A stretch of 64,000 bases of DNA from DASQHW01 sp038209365 (GTDB taxonomy: Bacteria > Actinomycetota > Acidimicrobiia > IMCC26256 > PALSA-610), in the NCBI GenBank assembly GCA_038209365.1, contig JBBQXS010000001.1, positions 62,001 to 126,000 on the forward strand, read 5' to 3'. The notes beneath the pieces were generated by a model, which saw nothing but the letters and a program-made list of their open reading frames with translations, was not told the DNA's origin and ran no database searches. This document shows, in pieces, positions 33,450 through 40,850 of this stretch. Made by a program: the position numbers and the translations under genes. Positions within the stretch are counted from its first letter, which is position 1. Every line of letters begins with the position of its first letter.

Positions 33450-35938
33450 AAGCGGTGATCCTCGCCGGCGGAGAAGGCACCCGGCTCCGACCCCTCACGA
33501 GCAATCAACCGAAGCCGATGATGCCGATCGCGAACGCGCCGATGATGGAACACATCGTCCGCCTGCTCGCGCAGCACGGCTTCGACGACATCGTCGTGAC
33601 GGTCGCGTTCCTGGCGAACCACATTCGCAACTATTTCGGCGACGGCTCCGACTTCGGCGTCCGCATGCGTTACGCCACCGAGGAGTCCCCGCTCGGCACC
33701 GCCGGCTCGGTGCGCAACGCCATGGAGGAGCTCGACGAGACCTTCCTCGTGGTTGCGGGCGACGCCCTTACAGACATCGACTTCGGCGACGTCATGAAGG
33801 CGCACAAGGCGAGCGAGGCGTTTGCGTCGATCGCGCTCAAGCGAGTCGAGAATCCCGTGGAGTTCGGCATCGTCATCACTCGTGAGGACGGCACGATCGA
33901 GCGCTTCTTGGAGAAACCGACGTGGGGCGAGGTGTTCTCCGACACCATCAACACCAACATCTACGTGCTCGAGCCCGGGATCTTCGACTTCATTCCCGAA
34001 GCCGAGGTCGTCGACTTCTCGAGCGACGTCTTTCCGGCAGTGTTGGACCGCGGCCTGAAGCTGGTCGGTCACGTCGTCGAGGGCTATTGGGAGGACGTCG
34101 GCACGTTGGAGGCGTACCGGCGCGCCCACGACGACATCCTGGACGGCCGGGTACATCTCGAGATCCCTGGCTTCGAGGTGCGCGACGGCGTGTGGCTCGG
34201 AGAAGGAGCAGACGTTTCGCCGGATGCGCAGGTCCTCGGCCCCGTGCTCATCGGCGACAACTCCCGCGTCGAAGCGGGCGCAGTGCTCCGGCCCTACACG
34301 GTGCTCGGTGCGGACGTCGTCGTGAAGCACGACGCCGACCTGGAACGCAGCGTGGTCCACGACCACGTCTACATGGGCCCCGGCACACGGATACGCGGCG
34401 CGGTCATCGGGCGCGCCAGCGATGTGCGCGAGGGCGCGCGCATCGAGGAGAACGTCGTCATCGGCGACGAGTGCTTCGTCGGCGAGCACGCGATCATCAA
34501 CCCCTCGGTCAAGATCTATCCGTTCAAGATGGTCGAGGCCGGTGCGCTGGTGACGTCCTCGATCGTGTGGGAGAGCAAGGGCGCACGAACGCTGTTCGGC
34601 CGCCGCGGTGTGCGCGGGCTCGCCAACGTCGATGTCAACGCCGAGGTCGCCGTTCGGCTCGCGATGGCGTACGGCACCGCGCTGAAGAAGGGCGCAGTGG
34701 TGTGCACGAGCCGCGACACCAGCCGTTCCGCACGCGCCCTGAAGCGAGCGCTGATCGCCGGGCTCAATCTCAGCGGTGTCCACGTGATGGACCTCGAGCT
34801 CGCGACCATGCCCCTCACGCGCTTCCAGGTGCGGAGCCAGAGGGCCCAGGGCGGCATCAGCGTGCGGCTGGCCTCGGGCGATCCCGACAGCGTCGAGATC
34901 CGGTTCATGGGTGAGGACGGCGCCGACATCGACGAGGGCGCGCAGCGAAAGATCGAACGGCTGCTCTACCGCGAGGACTTTCGCCGGGCGTTCGCGGGCG
35001 ACATCGGCGACATCGTGTTCCCGCCGCGCGCGATCGAGTTCTACACGGCGGCGCTCGAAGCAAGCGTCGACGCCGGACGTCTGCGCGATCGTTCGTTCAA
35101 GGTCGTGCTCGACTATTCGTTCGGCGCGACGTCGATGGTGATGCCGAACGTGCTCGCCAAGATCGGCGCGACCGTGCTGGCGGTCAATCCGTACGCCACC
35201 ACCACCGGCGCGTCCGCCACGGCCGAGGACGTCGAGCAGCGCATCAAGGTGATCGGTGACCTGGTGCGCACGTCGGGCTCCGATCTCGGTTACGTGTTCG
35301 ATCCCGATGGCGAGACCGCGACCATCATCGACGACCAGGGCGTGCCGCTCTCCGCCGATCAGGCGTTGCTCGTGCTCGTCAAGCTCGTGTGCCGGCACCG
35401 TCCGGGGGCCCAGCTCTCGCTGCCCGTCTCGGTGAGCCGCGAGGCCGAACGCCTCGCCGACGAGTGCGGATCGCCGATCGCGTGGACGAAGCTCTCCGCC
35501 GCGCACCTCATGGAGGTTGCGGGCACCGCCGGTGTGGAGTTCGCCGCCTCGCAAGAGGGTGGGTTCATCTGGCCCGCGTTCCTCCCGGCCTACGACGCGG
35601 CGGGGACCCTCGTCCATCTCCTCGAGCTCCTGGCGGAAGCGGCGCGACCACTGTCGGCACTGGTCGGTGAGGTGCCCGAGACCCACGTCGCCCACGAGAC
35701 CGTGCCCACGCCGTGGGAGCGCAAGGGCACGGTCATGCGCGGCGTGATGGAACGCGCCAAGGACCTCCCGACCGTGCTCGTCGACGGCGTGAAGATCCTG
35801 TATCCCGACGGGTGGGCACTCGTCCTCCCCGATCCGGAGCTTGCGATCACGCACATCTGGGCCGAAGGCACGAGCGATGTCGAAGCTCGTCGCCTCGTCT
35901 CCATCCACGCAGGCCACGTCGCCGAGCTGACGCGGTAG
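33446..35938 (+). CDS. Sugar nucleotidyltransferase / hexapeptide / phosphomannomutase-like fusion
   Basis: An 830-residue fusion. Residues 1-240: nucleotidyltransferase with ILAGGEGTRLRPLTSNQPKP, as in mannose-1-phosphate guanylyltransferase. Residues 250-365: left-handed beta-helix hexapeptide repeats. Residues 380-830: phosphomannomutase-like domain. The mutase part is altered: the phosphoserine loop reads ASGDP instead of ASHNP (Ser477 kept), the metal loop DPDGET instead of D-x-DGDR (D619, D621, E623) and the sugar-binding loop QEGGF instead of GE(E/M)SGH. It may make GDP-mannose or a related activated sugar for cell envelope glycans; mutase activity is doubtful. The ATG overlaps the pgsA stop. 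Confidence 0.9.
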   Translation: MKAVILAGGEGTRLRPLTSNQPKPMMPIANAPMMEHIVRLLAQHGFDDIVVTVAFLANHIRNYFGDGSDFGVRMRYATEESPLGTAGSVRNAMEELDETFLVVAGDALTDIDFGDVMKAHKASEAFASIALKRVENPVEFGIVITREDGTIERFLEKPTWGEVFSDTINTNIYVLEPGIFDFIPEAEVVDFSSDVFPAVLDRGLKLVGHVVEGYWEDVGTLEAYRRAHDDILDGRVHLEIPGFEVRDGVWLGEGADVSPDAQVLGPVLIGDNSRVEAGAVLRPYTVLGADVVVKHDADLERSVVHDHVYMGPGTRIRGAVIGRASDVREGARIEENVVIGDECFVGEHAIINPSVKIYPFKMVEAGALVTSSIVWESKGARTLFGRRGVRGLANVDVNAEVAVRLAMAYGTALKKGAVVCTSRDTSRSARALKRALIAGLNLSGVHVMDLELATMPLTRFQVRSQRAQGGISVRLASGDPDSVEIRFMGEDGADIDEGAQRKIERLLYREDFRRAFAGDIGDIVFPPRAIEFYTAALEASVDAGRLRDRSFKVVLDYSFGATSMVMPNVLAKIGATVLAVNPYATTTGASATAEDVEQRIKVIGDLVRTSGSDLGYVFDPDGETATIIDDQGVPLSADQALLVLVKLVCRHRPGAQLSLPVSVSREAERLADECGSPIAWTKLSAAHLMEVAGTAGVEFAASQEGGFIWPAFLPAYDAAGTLVHLLELLAEAARPLSALVGEVPETHVAHETVPTPWERKGTVMRGVMERAKDLPTVLVDGVKILYPDGWALVLPDPELAITHIWAEGTSDVEARRLVSIHAGHVAELTR

Positions 35939-35984
35939 GTCTTCCCGTCGTTGCTCCGGGCCTGCTCCGCGCGGCGCCGATGCA

Positions 35985-35990
35985 TACGAT
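35985..35990 (+). promoter_or_regulatory. -10 element of gcvH, leaderless start
   Basis: TACGAT is followed by 7 bases and the ATG at 35998. No ribosome binding site is present between them. Confidence 0.5.
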
Positions 35991-35997
35991 CTTCCGC

Positions 35998-36378
35998 ATG
36001 AACATCCCTGAGGACCTGCACTACAGCCGCGAGCACGAATGGGTGCGCCTCGTCGGCGACACCGCGCGCATCGGGATCACCGACTTCGCGCAGGACAGCC
36101 TGGGCGACGTCGTGTTCGTGCAGCTCCCCGACGTGGGTCTCGACGTCGTCGGCGCCTCGAGCGTGGGCGAGATCGAATCGACGAAGTCGGTCTCCGACAT
36201 CTATTCGCCGGTGACCGGCGTGGTGCGCAGCGTCAACGACGCGCTCGCCGAGCAGCCCGAGCGCGTGAACCACGACCCTTATGGCGAAGGGTGGATGTTC
36301 GAGGTGCAGCTCGCCGAGCTCTCCGAGGTCGACGGACTCCTGGACGCGGCGGCATACCGCCAGCTCGTCGAAGGCTGA
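35998..36378 (+). CDS. gcvH: Glycine cleavage system H protein
   Basis: A 126-residue H protein, the lipoyl carrier that shuttles the aminomethyl group between the P, T and L proteins of the glycine cleavage system. The lipoylation site is K63 in VGEIESTKSVSDIYSPVTG, and the N-terminal YSREHEWVR and C-terminal NHDPYGEGWMFEV segments are canonical. It starts the block gcvH-garA-merR-...-gcvT, as in mycobacteria; gcvP is not in the window. A TACGAT 7 bases upstream suggests a leaderless message. A hairpin follows the gene. Confidence 0.96.
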   Translation: MNIPEDLHYSREHEWVRLVGDTARIGITDFAQDSLGDVVFVQLPDVGLDVVGASSVGEIESTKSVSDIYSPVTGVVRSVNDALAEQPERVNHDPYGEGWMFEVQLAELSEVDGLLDAAAYRQLVEG

Positions 36379-36390
36379 GACCCGGCGAAC

Positions 36391-36422
36391 CCTCGACCTT
36401 CACGCTTTCGTTGAGGTCGAGG
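36391..36422 (+). terminator. Hairpin after gcvH
   Basis: CCTCGACCT (36391-36399) and AGGTCGAGG (36414-36422) are perfect 9-base arms around a 14-base loop, 13 bases after the gcvH stop codon. A terminator or attenuator between gcvH and the FHA gene fits best. Confidence 0.5.
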
Positions 36423-36465
36423 CCCCATTGTGGACATCCGGCGCCCGCCGGTACGATCCGTCCTC

Positions 36466-36945
36466 GTGCTCTGCGCGCGATGCGGCCACCGGAATCCTGA
36501 CGACGCCCGTTTCTGCTCGTCGTGCGGCGCCCCGTTGGGCGCGGCCGGCGACGACGACAACGCGACGCTCACGCTGTCGGCCGTCGAGGCCGCGGACTCC
36601 GAGGACGAGCTCGAGCACTACCTCGACGGGCTGGCACCCGGTGTCGGACTCCTCGTCGTGCGCCACGGGCCGGAGACCGGTTCGTCGTACCGCTTGGAGC
36701 TGCCGTCGACCGCGATCGGGCGCCATCCCGACTCCGACGTCTTCCTCGACGACATCACGGTGTCCCGGCGGCACGTCGTGATCGACCGCAGCGACGACGG
36801 GTACACGATGCGTGACGTCGGGTCGTTGAACGGCACGTACGTCAACGGGGAGCGCGTCGACGAGGCGCGGCTGAAGTATGGCGACGAGGTCCAGATCGGT
36901 CGCTACCGGCTGAGCTTCGTCGTCGGTGGCGAGCGGGAAGGCTGA
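36466..36945 (+). CDS. FHA domain protein with N-terminal zinc ribbon, GarA/OdhI-like
   Basis: A 159-residue protein. The N-terminus is a zinc ribbon (LCARCGHRNPDDARFCSSCG) that mycobacterial GarA lacks. A short acidic linker contains threonines (NATLTLS) where GarA has its phosphorylated ETTS motif, and the FHA domain follows (TAIGRHPDSDVFLDDITVSR, RHVVI, GSLNGTYVNGERV). GarA binds phosphothreonine in itself and in metabolic enzymes to control the glutamate/2-oxoglutarate node. Position directly between gcvH and the MerR gene matches garA synteny. I start at the GTG at 36466, just before the first Cys; a GTG at 36430 is possible. TACGAT lies 8 bases upstream of 36466. Confidence 0.82.
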   Translation: MLCARCGHRNPDDARFCSSCGAPLGAAGDDDNATLTLSAVEAADSEDELEHYLDGLAPGVGLLVVRHGPETGSSYRLELPSTAIGRHPDSDVFLDDITVSRRHVVIDRSDDGYTMRDVGSLNGTYVNGERVDEARLKYGDEVQIGRYRLSFVVGGEREG

Positions 36946-36947
36946 AC

Positions 36948-37769
36948 GTGGCCAAACGCGCACACTCGTCGATCGGTGACGTGCTCGACCAGCTGCGCGA
37001 CGAGTTCCCCGACATCACGATCTCGAAGATCCGTTTTCTCGAGAGCCAGGGCCTCGTCGATCCCGAACGGACACCCTCCGGGTACCGCAAGTTCTATCCG
37101 GCCGACGTCGAGCGCCTGCGCTTCATCCTGCGGCAACAGCGCGAGCACTTCCTGCCGCTCAAGGTCATCAAGGAGCGGCTCGAGGAGATCGACAGCGACG
37201 GCGGTTTCACCGCGGGCACCGCGGATGCCGCGTCGGCTGACGCCCAGGGACGCTTGCTCGACACCAAGACCGTCGATGCGCTGTTCGAGGAGACCCGGCG
37301 CGCCGCGCAGGACGCTGAGGCGCGCTCGGTCGCGGCGGAGGTGCACGACGACGACGGTCCCGGTGACCTCGCCGTGTCCGAGACCGGTGTGAGCCTCACC
37401 CGCGTGGAGCTGGCCCGCGCCGCCGGCATGAGCGACGAAGAGCTCGGGCGGCTCGAAGAGTTCGGCCTGCTGGCGCCGAGCAGTACCGCGGGCGACCGCG
37501 TGTTGTTCGACGACGACGCGCTTGCAGTCGCTCGAGTGTGCGGCGCGTTCATGCGGCACGGGATCGAGCCCCGCCACCTCCGCATGTATCGCGCGTTCGC
37601 CGACCGGGAGGCGAGCCTGTTCGAGCAGGTGCTGCTGCCGTATCGCCGCCAGCGCAATCCCGAGGCGCAGGCTCGCACGACCGAGACGCTCGGCGAGCTC
37701 GCGGGGCTCGGGCGCCGGCTGCGCACGGCGCTGTTGCGCCAGGCGGTACGTCGCACGTTCAGCGGGTGA
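36948..37769 (+). CDS. MerR-family regulator, FtsR/Rv1828-like
   Basis: A 273-residue regulator. Residues 5-75 form a MerR-type winged HTH (SIGDVLDQLRDEFPDITISK, FLESQGLVDPERTPSGYRKF), and the C-terminal half (about 140-265) contains a second helical effector region with two further HTH-like segments. Homologues are FtsR of Corynebacterium, an activator of ftsZ, and Rv1828. Gene order (FHA protein upstream, DUF151 nuclease and second MerR downstream) supports the assignment. The GTG at 36948 is 2 bases after the FHA stop. The stop overlaps the hpt GTG (GTGA). Confidence 0.87.
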   Translation: MAKRAHSSIGDVLDQLRDEFPDITISKIRFLESQGLVDPERTPSGYRKFYPADVERLRFILRQQREHFLPLKVIKERLEEIDSDGGFTAGTADAASADAQGRLLDTKTVDALFEETRRAAQDAEARSVAAEVHDDDGPGDLAVSETGVSLTRVELARAAGMSDEELGRLEEFGLLAPSSTAGDRVLFDDDALAVARVCGAFMRHGIEPRHLRMYRAFADREASLFEQVLLPYRRQRNPEAQARTTETLGELAGLGRRLRTALLRQAVRRTFSG

Positions 37770-38347
37770 AGGTCCTCCTCGATCCGGCGGCGATCGCACA
37801 CCACGTACGGCGGCTCGGGCTTGAGATCGCCGAGGATCATCCCGACGGGGTGGTGCTGGTCGGCGTGCTCAAGGGCGCACTGATATTCCTGGCCGACCTC
37901 GTGCGCGCCATTCCCGACATCGTCGTCGAGGTCGATTTCATGTCGATCTCGCGCTTCGCGCCGGACAGCGGCCGGGTGCGCATTCTCCATGACCTGGAGC
38001 GCGACATCGGCGGACGCGACGTGGTGATCGTCGAGGACATCATCGATACCGGGCTCACGCTTGCATATCTTTCGGCGCAGCTCGGCGCGCGCGGCCCGCA
38101 CCGGCTGCGGGCGTGCACATTGCTCGACCGGCCCGCGCGCCGGATCGTGCCGCAAGAGGTGCGCTATCGCGGTGTCGAGCTCACCAACGAGTACGTGCTT
38201 GGGTACGGCTTACACGTGCATGACCTATATCGCAACGTTCCGTACGTGATCGCCGCTGACCGTGACGTGCTCGTCGCCAGGCCCGACGCGTACGTCGGGG
38301 ACGTGTATCGCAACGGGACTGGCGCCGAAACCCCGGTGGTAGGGTGA
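37766..38347 (+). CDS. Hypoxanthine phosphoribosyltransferase-like protein
   Basis: A 193-residue type I phosphoribosyltransferase. The PRPP-binding motif reads VVIVEDIIDTGLTLAYL (about residues 86-102), the pyrophosphate loop VGVLKGALIFLADL, and FMSISRF matches the flexible loop of HPRT. It would convert hypoxanthine or guanine plus PRPP to IMP or GMP. It is inserted between the MerR and DUF151 genes of the mycobacterial-type block and coupled to the MerR gene by a GTGA overlap, which is unusual. Confidence 0.88.
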   Translation: MKVLLDPAAIAHHVRRLGLEIAEDHPDGVVLVGVLKGALIFLADLVRAIPDIVVEVDFMSISRFAPDSGRVRILHDLERDIGGRDVVIVEDIIDTGLTLAYLSAQLGARGPHRLRACTLLDRPARRIVPQEVRYRGVELTNEYVLGYGLHVHDLYRNVPYVIAADRDVLVARPDAYVGDVYRNGTGAETPVVG

Positions 38348-38354
38348 ACGCCCT

Positions 38355-38837
38355 GTGATCCCTCTCTCGCTCATCGGTGTGCGCGTCGAGGTGCCGACGA
38401 ATCAACCGATTGTGTTGCTGCGGGAGGAAGGCGGCGCGCGGTTCCTGCCGATCTTCATCGGGTCGCCCGAGGCAACCGCCATCGTGTACGCGCTGCAGGG
38501 CATGGAGACGCCCCGGCCGATGACGCACGATCTCTTCAAGACCGTGCTCGACGACATGGCGGTGACGCTCGAGAAGGTCGAGATCACCGAGCTCCACGAC
38601 GGCACGTTCTACGCAGAGATCGAGCTCGACCAGGCCGGGACCAAGTCCCGCATCTCGTCGCGTCCCTCCGACGCCATCGCGCTGGCCGTACGCTACGGCG
38701 GCGCGATCCCGATCTTCGCCGACGAGGCCGTGCTGGAAGAAGCCGGTGTCCTCTTCGAAGCCGACGAGGAGGAGCAGGAGGTGGCGCAGTTCCGCGAGTT
38801 CCTCGACAACGTGACGCCGGAGGACTTCGCGCAATAG
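38355..38837 (+). CDS. DUF151 bifunctional nuclease family protein
   Basis: A 160-residue DUF151/BFN domain protein. Hallmarks are LREEGGARFLPIFIGSPEAT, the MTHDLFKTVLDDMAV segment and SRPSDAIALAVRYGGAIPIF. A plant homologue has DNase and RNase activity; the bacterial protein (Rv1829) is uncharacterised but always neighbours the MerR pair. The C-terminal tail is very acidic (EADEEEQEVAQFREFLDNV). The GTG at 38355 follows the hpt stop by 7 bases. Confidence 0.92.
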   Translation: MIPLSLIGVRVEVPTNQPIVLLREEGGARFLPIFIGSPEATAIVYALQGMETPRPMTHDLFKTVLDDMAVTLEKVEITELHDGTFYAEIELDQAGTKSRISSRPSDAIALAVRYGGAIPIFADEAVLEEAGVLFEADEEEQEVAQFREFLDNVTPEDFAQ

Positions 38838-38875
38838 CGCCGGGTCGGCATCGCGTCCGCCTTGGCGTCGCTCTC

Positions 38876-39847
38876 TTGTTCGCGGTCGCGCTGGCCGGTA
38901 CCGCGTGGTTCTGGATCGTCGAGCACTGGAGCTTTCTCGACGCGCTCCAGCAAACGGTGACGACCATCACCACGGTCGGACTGGGGGAAGTACGCCCGTT
39001 CGACGACACCGCCAAGATCTTCTCGATCTTCTTGTCGGTCGTCGGCGTCTCCGCGGGACTGTTCACACTCGGCGCCGTCTTCGAGGAGCAGGTCGAGGAC
39101 ACGCTGGACCGTTACGGGAGGAGACGGATGGACCGTCGCATCGCGAAATTGTCCCGGCACGTCGTGCTGTGCGGCTACGGGAGGGTCGGCATCCAGATCG
39201 CCCGCCTGCTGGCGGCCGGCGACGTCGACATCGTCGCCGTCGACAGCGACGAGCGCCGTGTCGCGGAGGCGGCAACCTCCGGACTGCCCGTTGTGCAGGG
39301 AAGCTCGACGGAGGACGACGTGTTGCGCGCGGCCGGCATCGATCGCGCCTCGACGTTGATCGTGAGCCTCGGAGACGACGCCGATGCGATGTCGACGGTG
39401 CTCTCCGCTCGTGCGCTCAACCCTGCGTTGCAGATCATCGCCCGGGCCAACGAGACCTCGAGCGAGGCGAAGCTGCAACGGGCGGGCTGCGATCGCGTCG
39501 TGAACCCGTTGCACCAGGGCGCGCAGCGCATGGCGGCGTTCGCGCAACAGCCCGACGTCGCGGACTTCCTCGACGTCGTGGTGCACGACGAGGAAGTGGA
39601 GTACCGGCTCGAGGAATTGCCCTTGACCGAGGCGTCCCCGCTCGCGGGCCGGACGTTGGGTGAGGCGCACCTGCGGCGCGACTCGGGTGCGCTCGTCCTC
39701 GCCGTTCGGCACCGCGACGGCAGCTTCGAGTCGAACCCCCGGCCGGAGGTGGTCCTGGACGCCGGCACGACCCTGATCGCAATCGGGACCGGTCCCCAGC
39801 TGCAAGCCCTGTGGCGCCTGTTGAAGGTGGAGACTGAAGAGGCTTGA
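38876..39847 (+). CDS. Potassium channel family protein with TrkA-N (RCK) domain
   Basis: A 323-residue two-TM ion channel subunit with cytosolic regulatory domains. The pore helix and filter read QTVTTITTVGLGEV (TVGLGE in place of TVGYGD), flanked by two TM helices. Residues 85-200 form a TrkA-N/RCK Rossmann domain (HVVLCGYGRVGIQIARLL), followed by a TrkA-C domain. The recorded start is a TTG at 38876 with no ribosome binding site and a shortened first TM helix; the frame stays open upstream without a normal start codon and into the DUF151 gene end, so the true N-terminus (perhaps a rare start codon near 38834) is uncertain. It interrupts the DUF151-merR pair. Confidence 0.83.
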   Translation: MFAVALAGTAWFWIVEHWSFLDALQQTVTTITTVGLGEVRPFDDTAKIFSIFLSVVGVSAGLFTLGAVFEEQVEDTLDRYGRRRMDRRIAKLSRHVVLCGYGRVGIQIARLLAAGDVDIVAVDSDERRVAEAATSGLPVVQGSSTEDDVLRAAGIDRASTLIVSLGDDADAMSTVLSARALNPALQIIARANETSSEAKLQRAGCDRVVNPLHQGAQRMAAFAQQPDVADFLDVVVHDEEVEYRLEELPLTEASPLAGRTLGEAHLRRDSGALVLAVRHRDGSFESNPRPEVVLDAGTTLIAIGTGPQLQALWRLLKVETEEA

Positions 39848-39890
39848 GTTGTGAAGAAGGTCGAGGTTTACGGTTCGTCCCCGCTGTAGT

Positions 39891-39896
39891 TACACT
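39891..39896 (+). promoter_or_regulatory. -10 element of the second merR gene, leaderless start
   Basis: TACACT is followed by CTTGTC and the ATG at 39903 (6 bases). No ribosome binding site is present. Confidence 0.5.
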
Positions 39897-39902
39897 CTTG
39901 TC

Positions 39903-40364
39903 ATGAGTGAACGTGGCGCGGAGCCCGGATTCCGGGGCCCTCAGGTCTGCAAGATCGTGGGCATCACCTACCGACAACTCGACTACTGGGCGCGTACCGA
40001 TCTCGTGCGGCCGTCCGTGATGGATGCGAACGGCTCGGGCACGCAACGCCTGTATTCGTTTCGCGATCTGCTCGAGCTGAAGGTCATCAAGCAGATGCTC
40101 GACGCGGGAATCTCGTTGCAGTCGGCGCGCAAGGCGGTCGAGTCCTTGCGCGGTTTCCGAAAGGACCTCGCTTCGGCGCGCATCGTGATCCAGGGCGCAA
40201 GTGTCGTGCTCGCCGAGAACGACGCGCAGGTGATGGACCTGTTGCGCGGCGGCCAGGGTGTGTTGAGTGTCGTCCTCGACGTCGAGCCGCTGCAGCAGAC
40301 GATCACCGAAGCGGTGCAGCTCACGTTCGAGGCCAACGCGGCGGCACAGGCGGCGGCGCGGTAG
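39903..40364 (+). CDS. MerR-family regulator, Rv1830-like
   Basis: A 153-residue MerR-type regulator. The HTH and wing read YRQLDYWARTDLVRPSVMDANGSG and are preceded by GFRGPQVCKIVGIT; the rest is a coiled-coil-like helix and a short C-terminal domain (VVLAENDAQVMDLLRGGQGV). The match in order and type is Rv1830 of M. tuberculosis, which lies two genes after Rv1828. A TACACT hexamer 6 bases upstream of the ATG suggests its own leaderless promoter. It ends 5 bases before the next gene. Confidence 0.9.
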   Translation: MSERGAEPGFRGPQVCKIVGITYRQLDYWARTDLVRPSVMDANGSGTQRLYSFRDLLELKVIKQMLDAGISLQSARKAVESLRGFRKDLASARIVIQGASVVLAENDAQVMDLLRGGQGVLSVVLDVEPLQQTITEAVQLTFEANAAAQAAAR

Positions 40365-40369
40365 CACGG

Positions 40370-40840
40370 GTGGGGGAGGGCGACATCAGTCCCGAGCAGC
40401 TTCCGCACGAGACCGTCCGCTTCGCGCACAACTCCGAGCGTCAGTTTGCGAAGCTTCTCGACTTCTACGCCATCGCGTGGGAATACGAGCCGCGTACGTT
40501 CACGCTCGAGTGGGATCGTGACGGGCGCGCCGCGCAGGCGTTCACGCCCGACTTCTACCTTCCGATGTACGACATCTACATCGAGATCACCACGCTCAAT
40601 CAACGGCTGGTCACGAAGAAGAACCGCAAGGCGCGCCGCTTGGCCGAGTTGCACCCGGACGTCGCGATTCGGGTGCTGTACCAACGCGACTACCTGCACC
40701 TGCTCGTGAAGTACGGGCTCGAACCGCCTTCGCAGCTCGTCGATGCCGGTGCGCCGGGCGACGGCCCGCCGTTGCCGTTCGACCTCGGCCGGCGCGGGGC
40801 ACGTCCGGCGTCGACGGGTCCCGCGGCCGAGAGCGCATAG
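40370..40840 (+). CDS. Unknown protein resembling a PD-(D/E)XK nuclease fold
   Basis: A 156-residue protein. The pattern is that of a restriction-endonuclease-like fold: an N-terminal helix with E24 (NSERQFAKLLDFY), a strand WEYEPRTFTLEWD, then TPDFYLPMYDIYIEIT in which PD (60-61) and E72 occupy the PD...ExK positions, and a following helix with KKNRKARR. The catalytic lysine of ExK is replaced (EIT, T74), although K83/K84 could substitute. The C-terminal 35 residues are Pro/Gly-rich. It lies between the Rv1830-like gene (5 bases upstream) and gcvT, within a conserved metabolic block, so the role may be housekeeping rather than restriction. Confidence 0.6.
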   Translation: MGEGDISPEQLPHETVRFAHNSERQFAKLLDFYAIAWEYEPRTFTLEWDRDGRAAQAFTPDFYLPMYDIYIEITTLNQRLVTKKNRKARRLAELHPDVAIRVLYQRDYLHLLVKYGLEPPSQLVDAGAPGDGPPLPFDLGRRGARPASTGPAAESA

Positions 40841-40843
40841 TTT
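40838..40843 (+). promoter_or_regulatory. -10 element of gcvT, leaderless start
   Basis: TAGTTT is followed by 7 bases and the ATG at 40851. Its first three bases are the stop codon of the nuclease-like gene. Confidence 0.5.
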
Positions 40844-40850
40844 CTCGGTC

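Noticed and set aside
40370..40840. Restriction-modification or defence locus
   Set aside because: The nuclease-like gene has no methyltransferase, helicase or toxin-type partner; its neighbours are a MerR regulator and gcvT.
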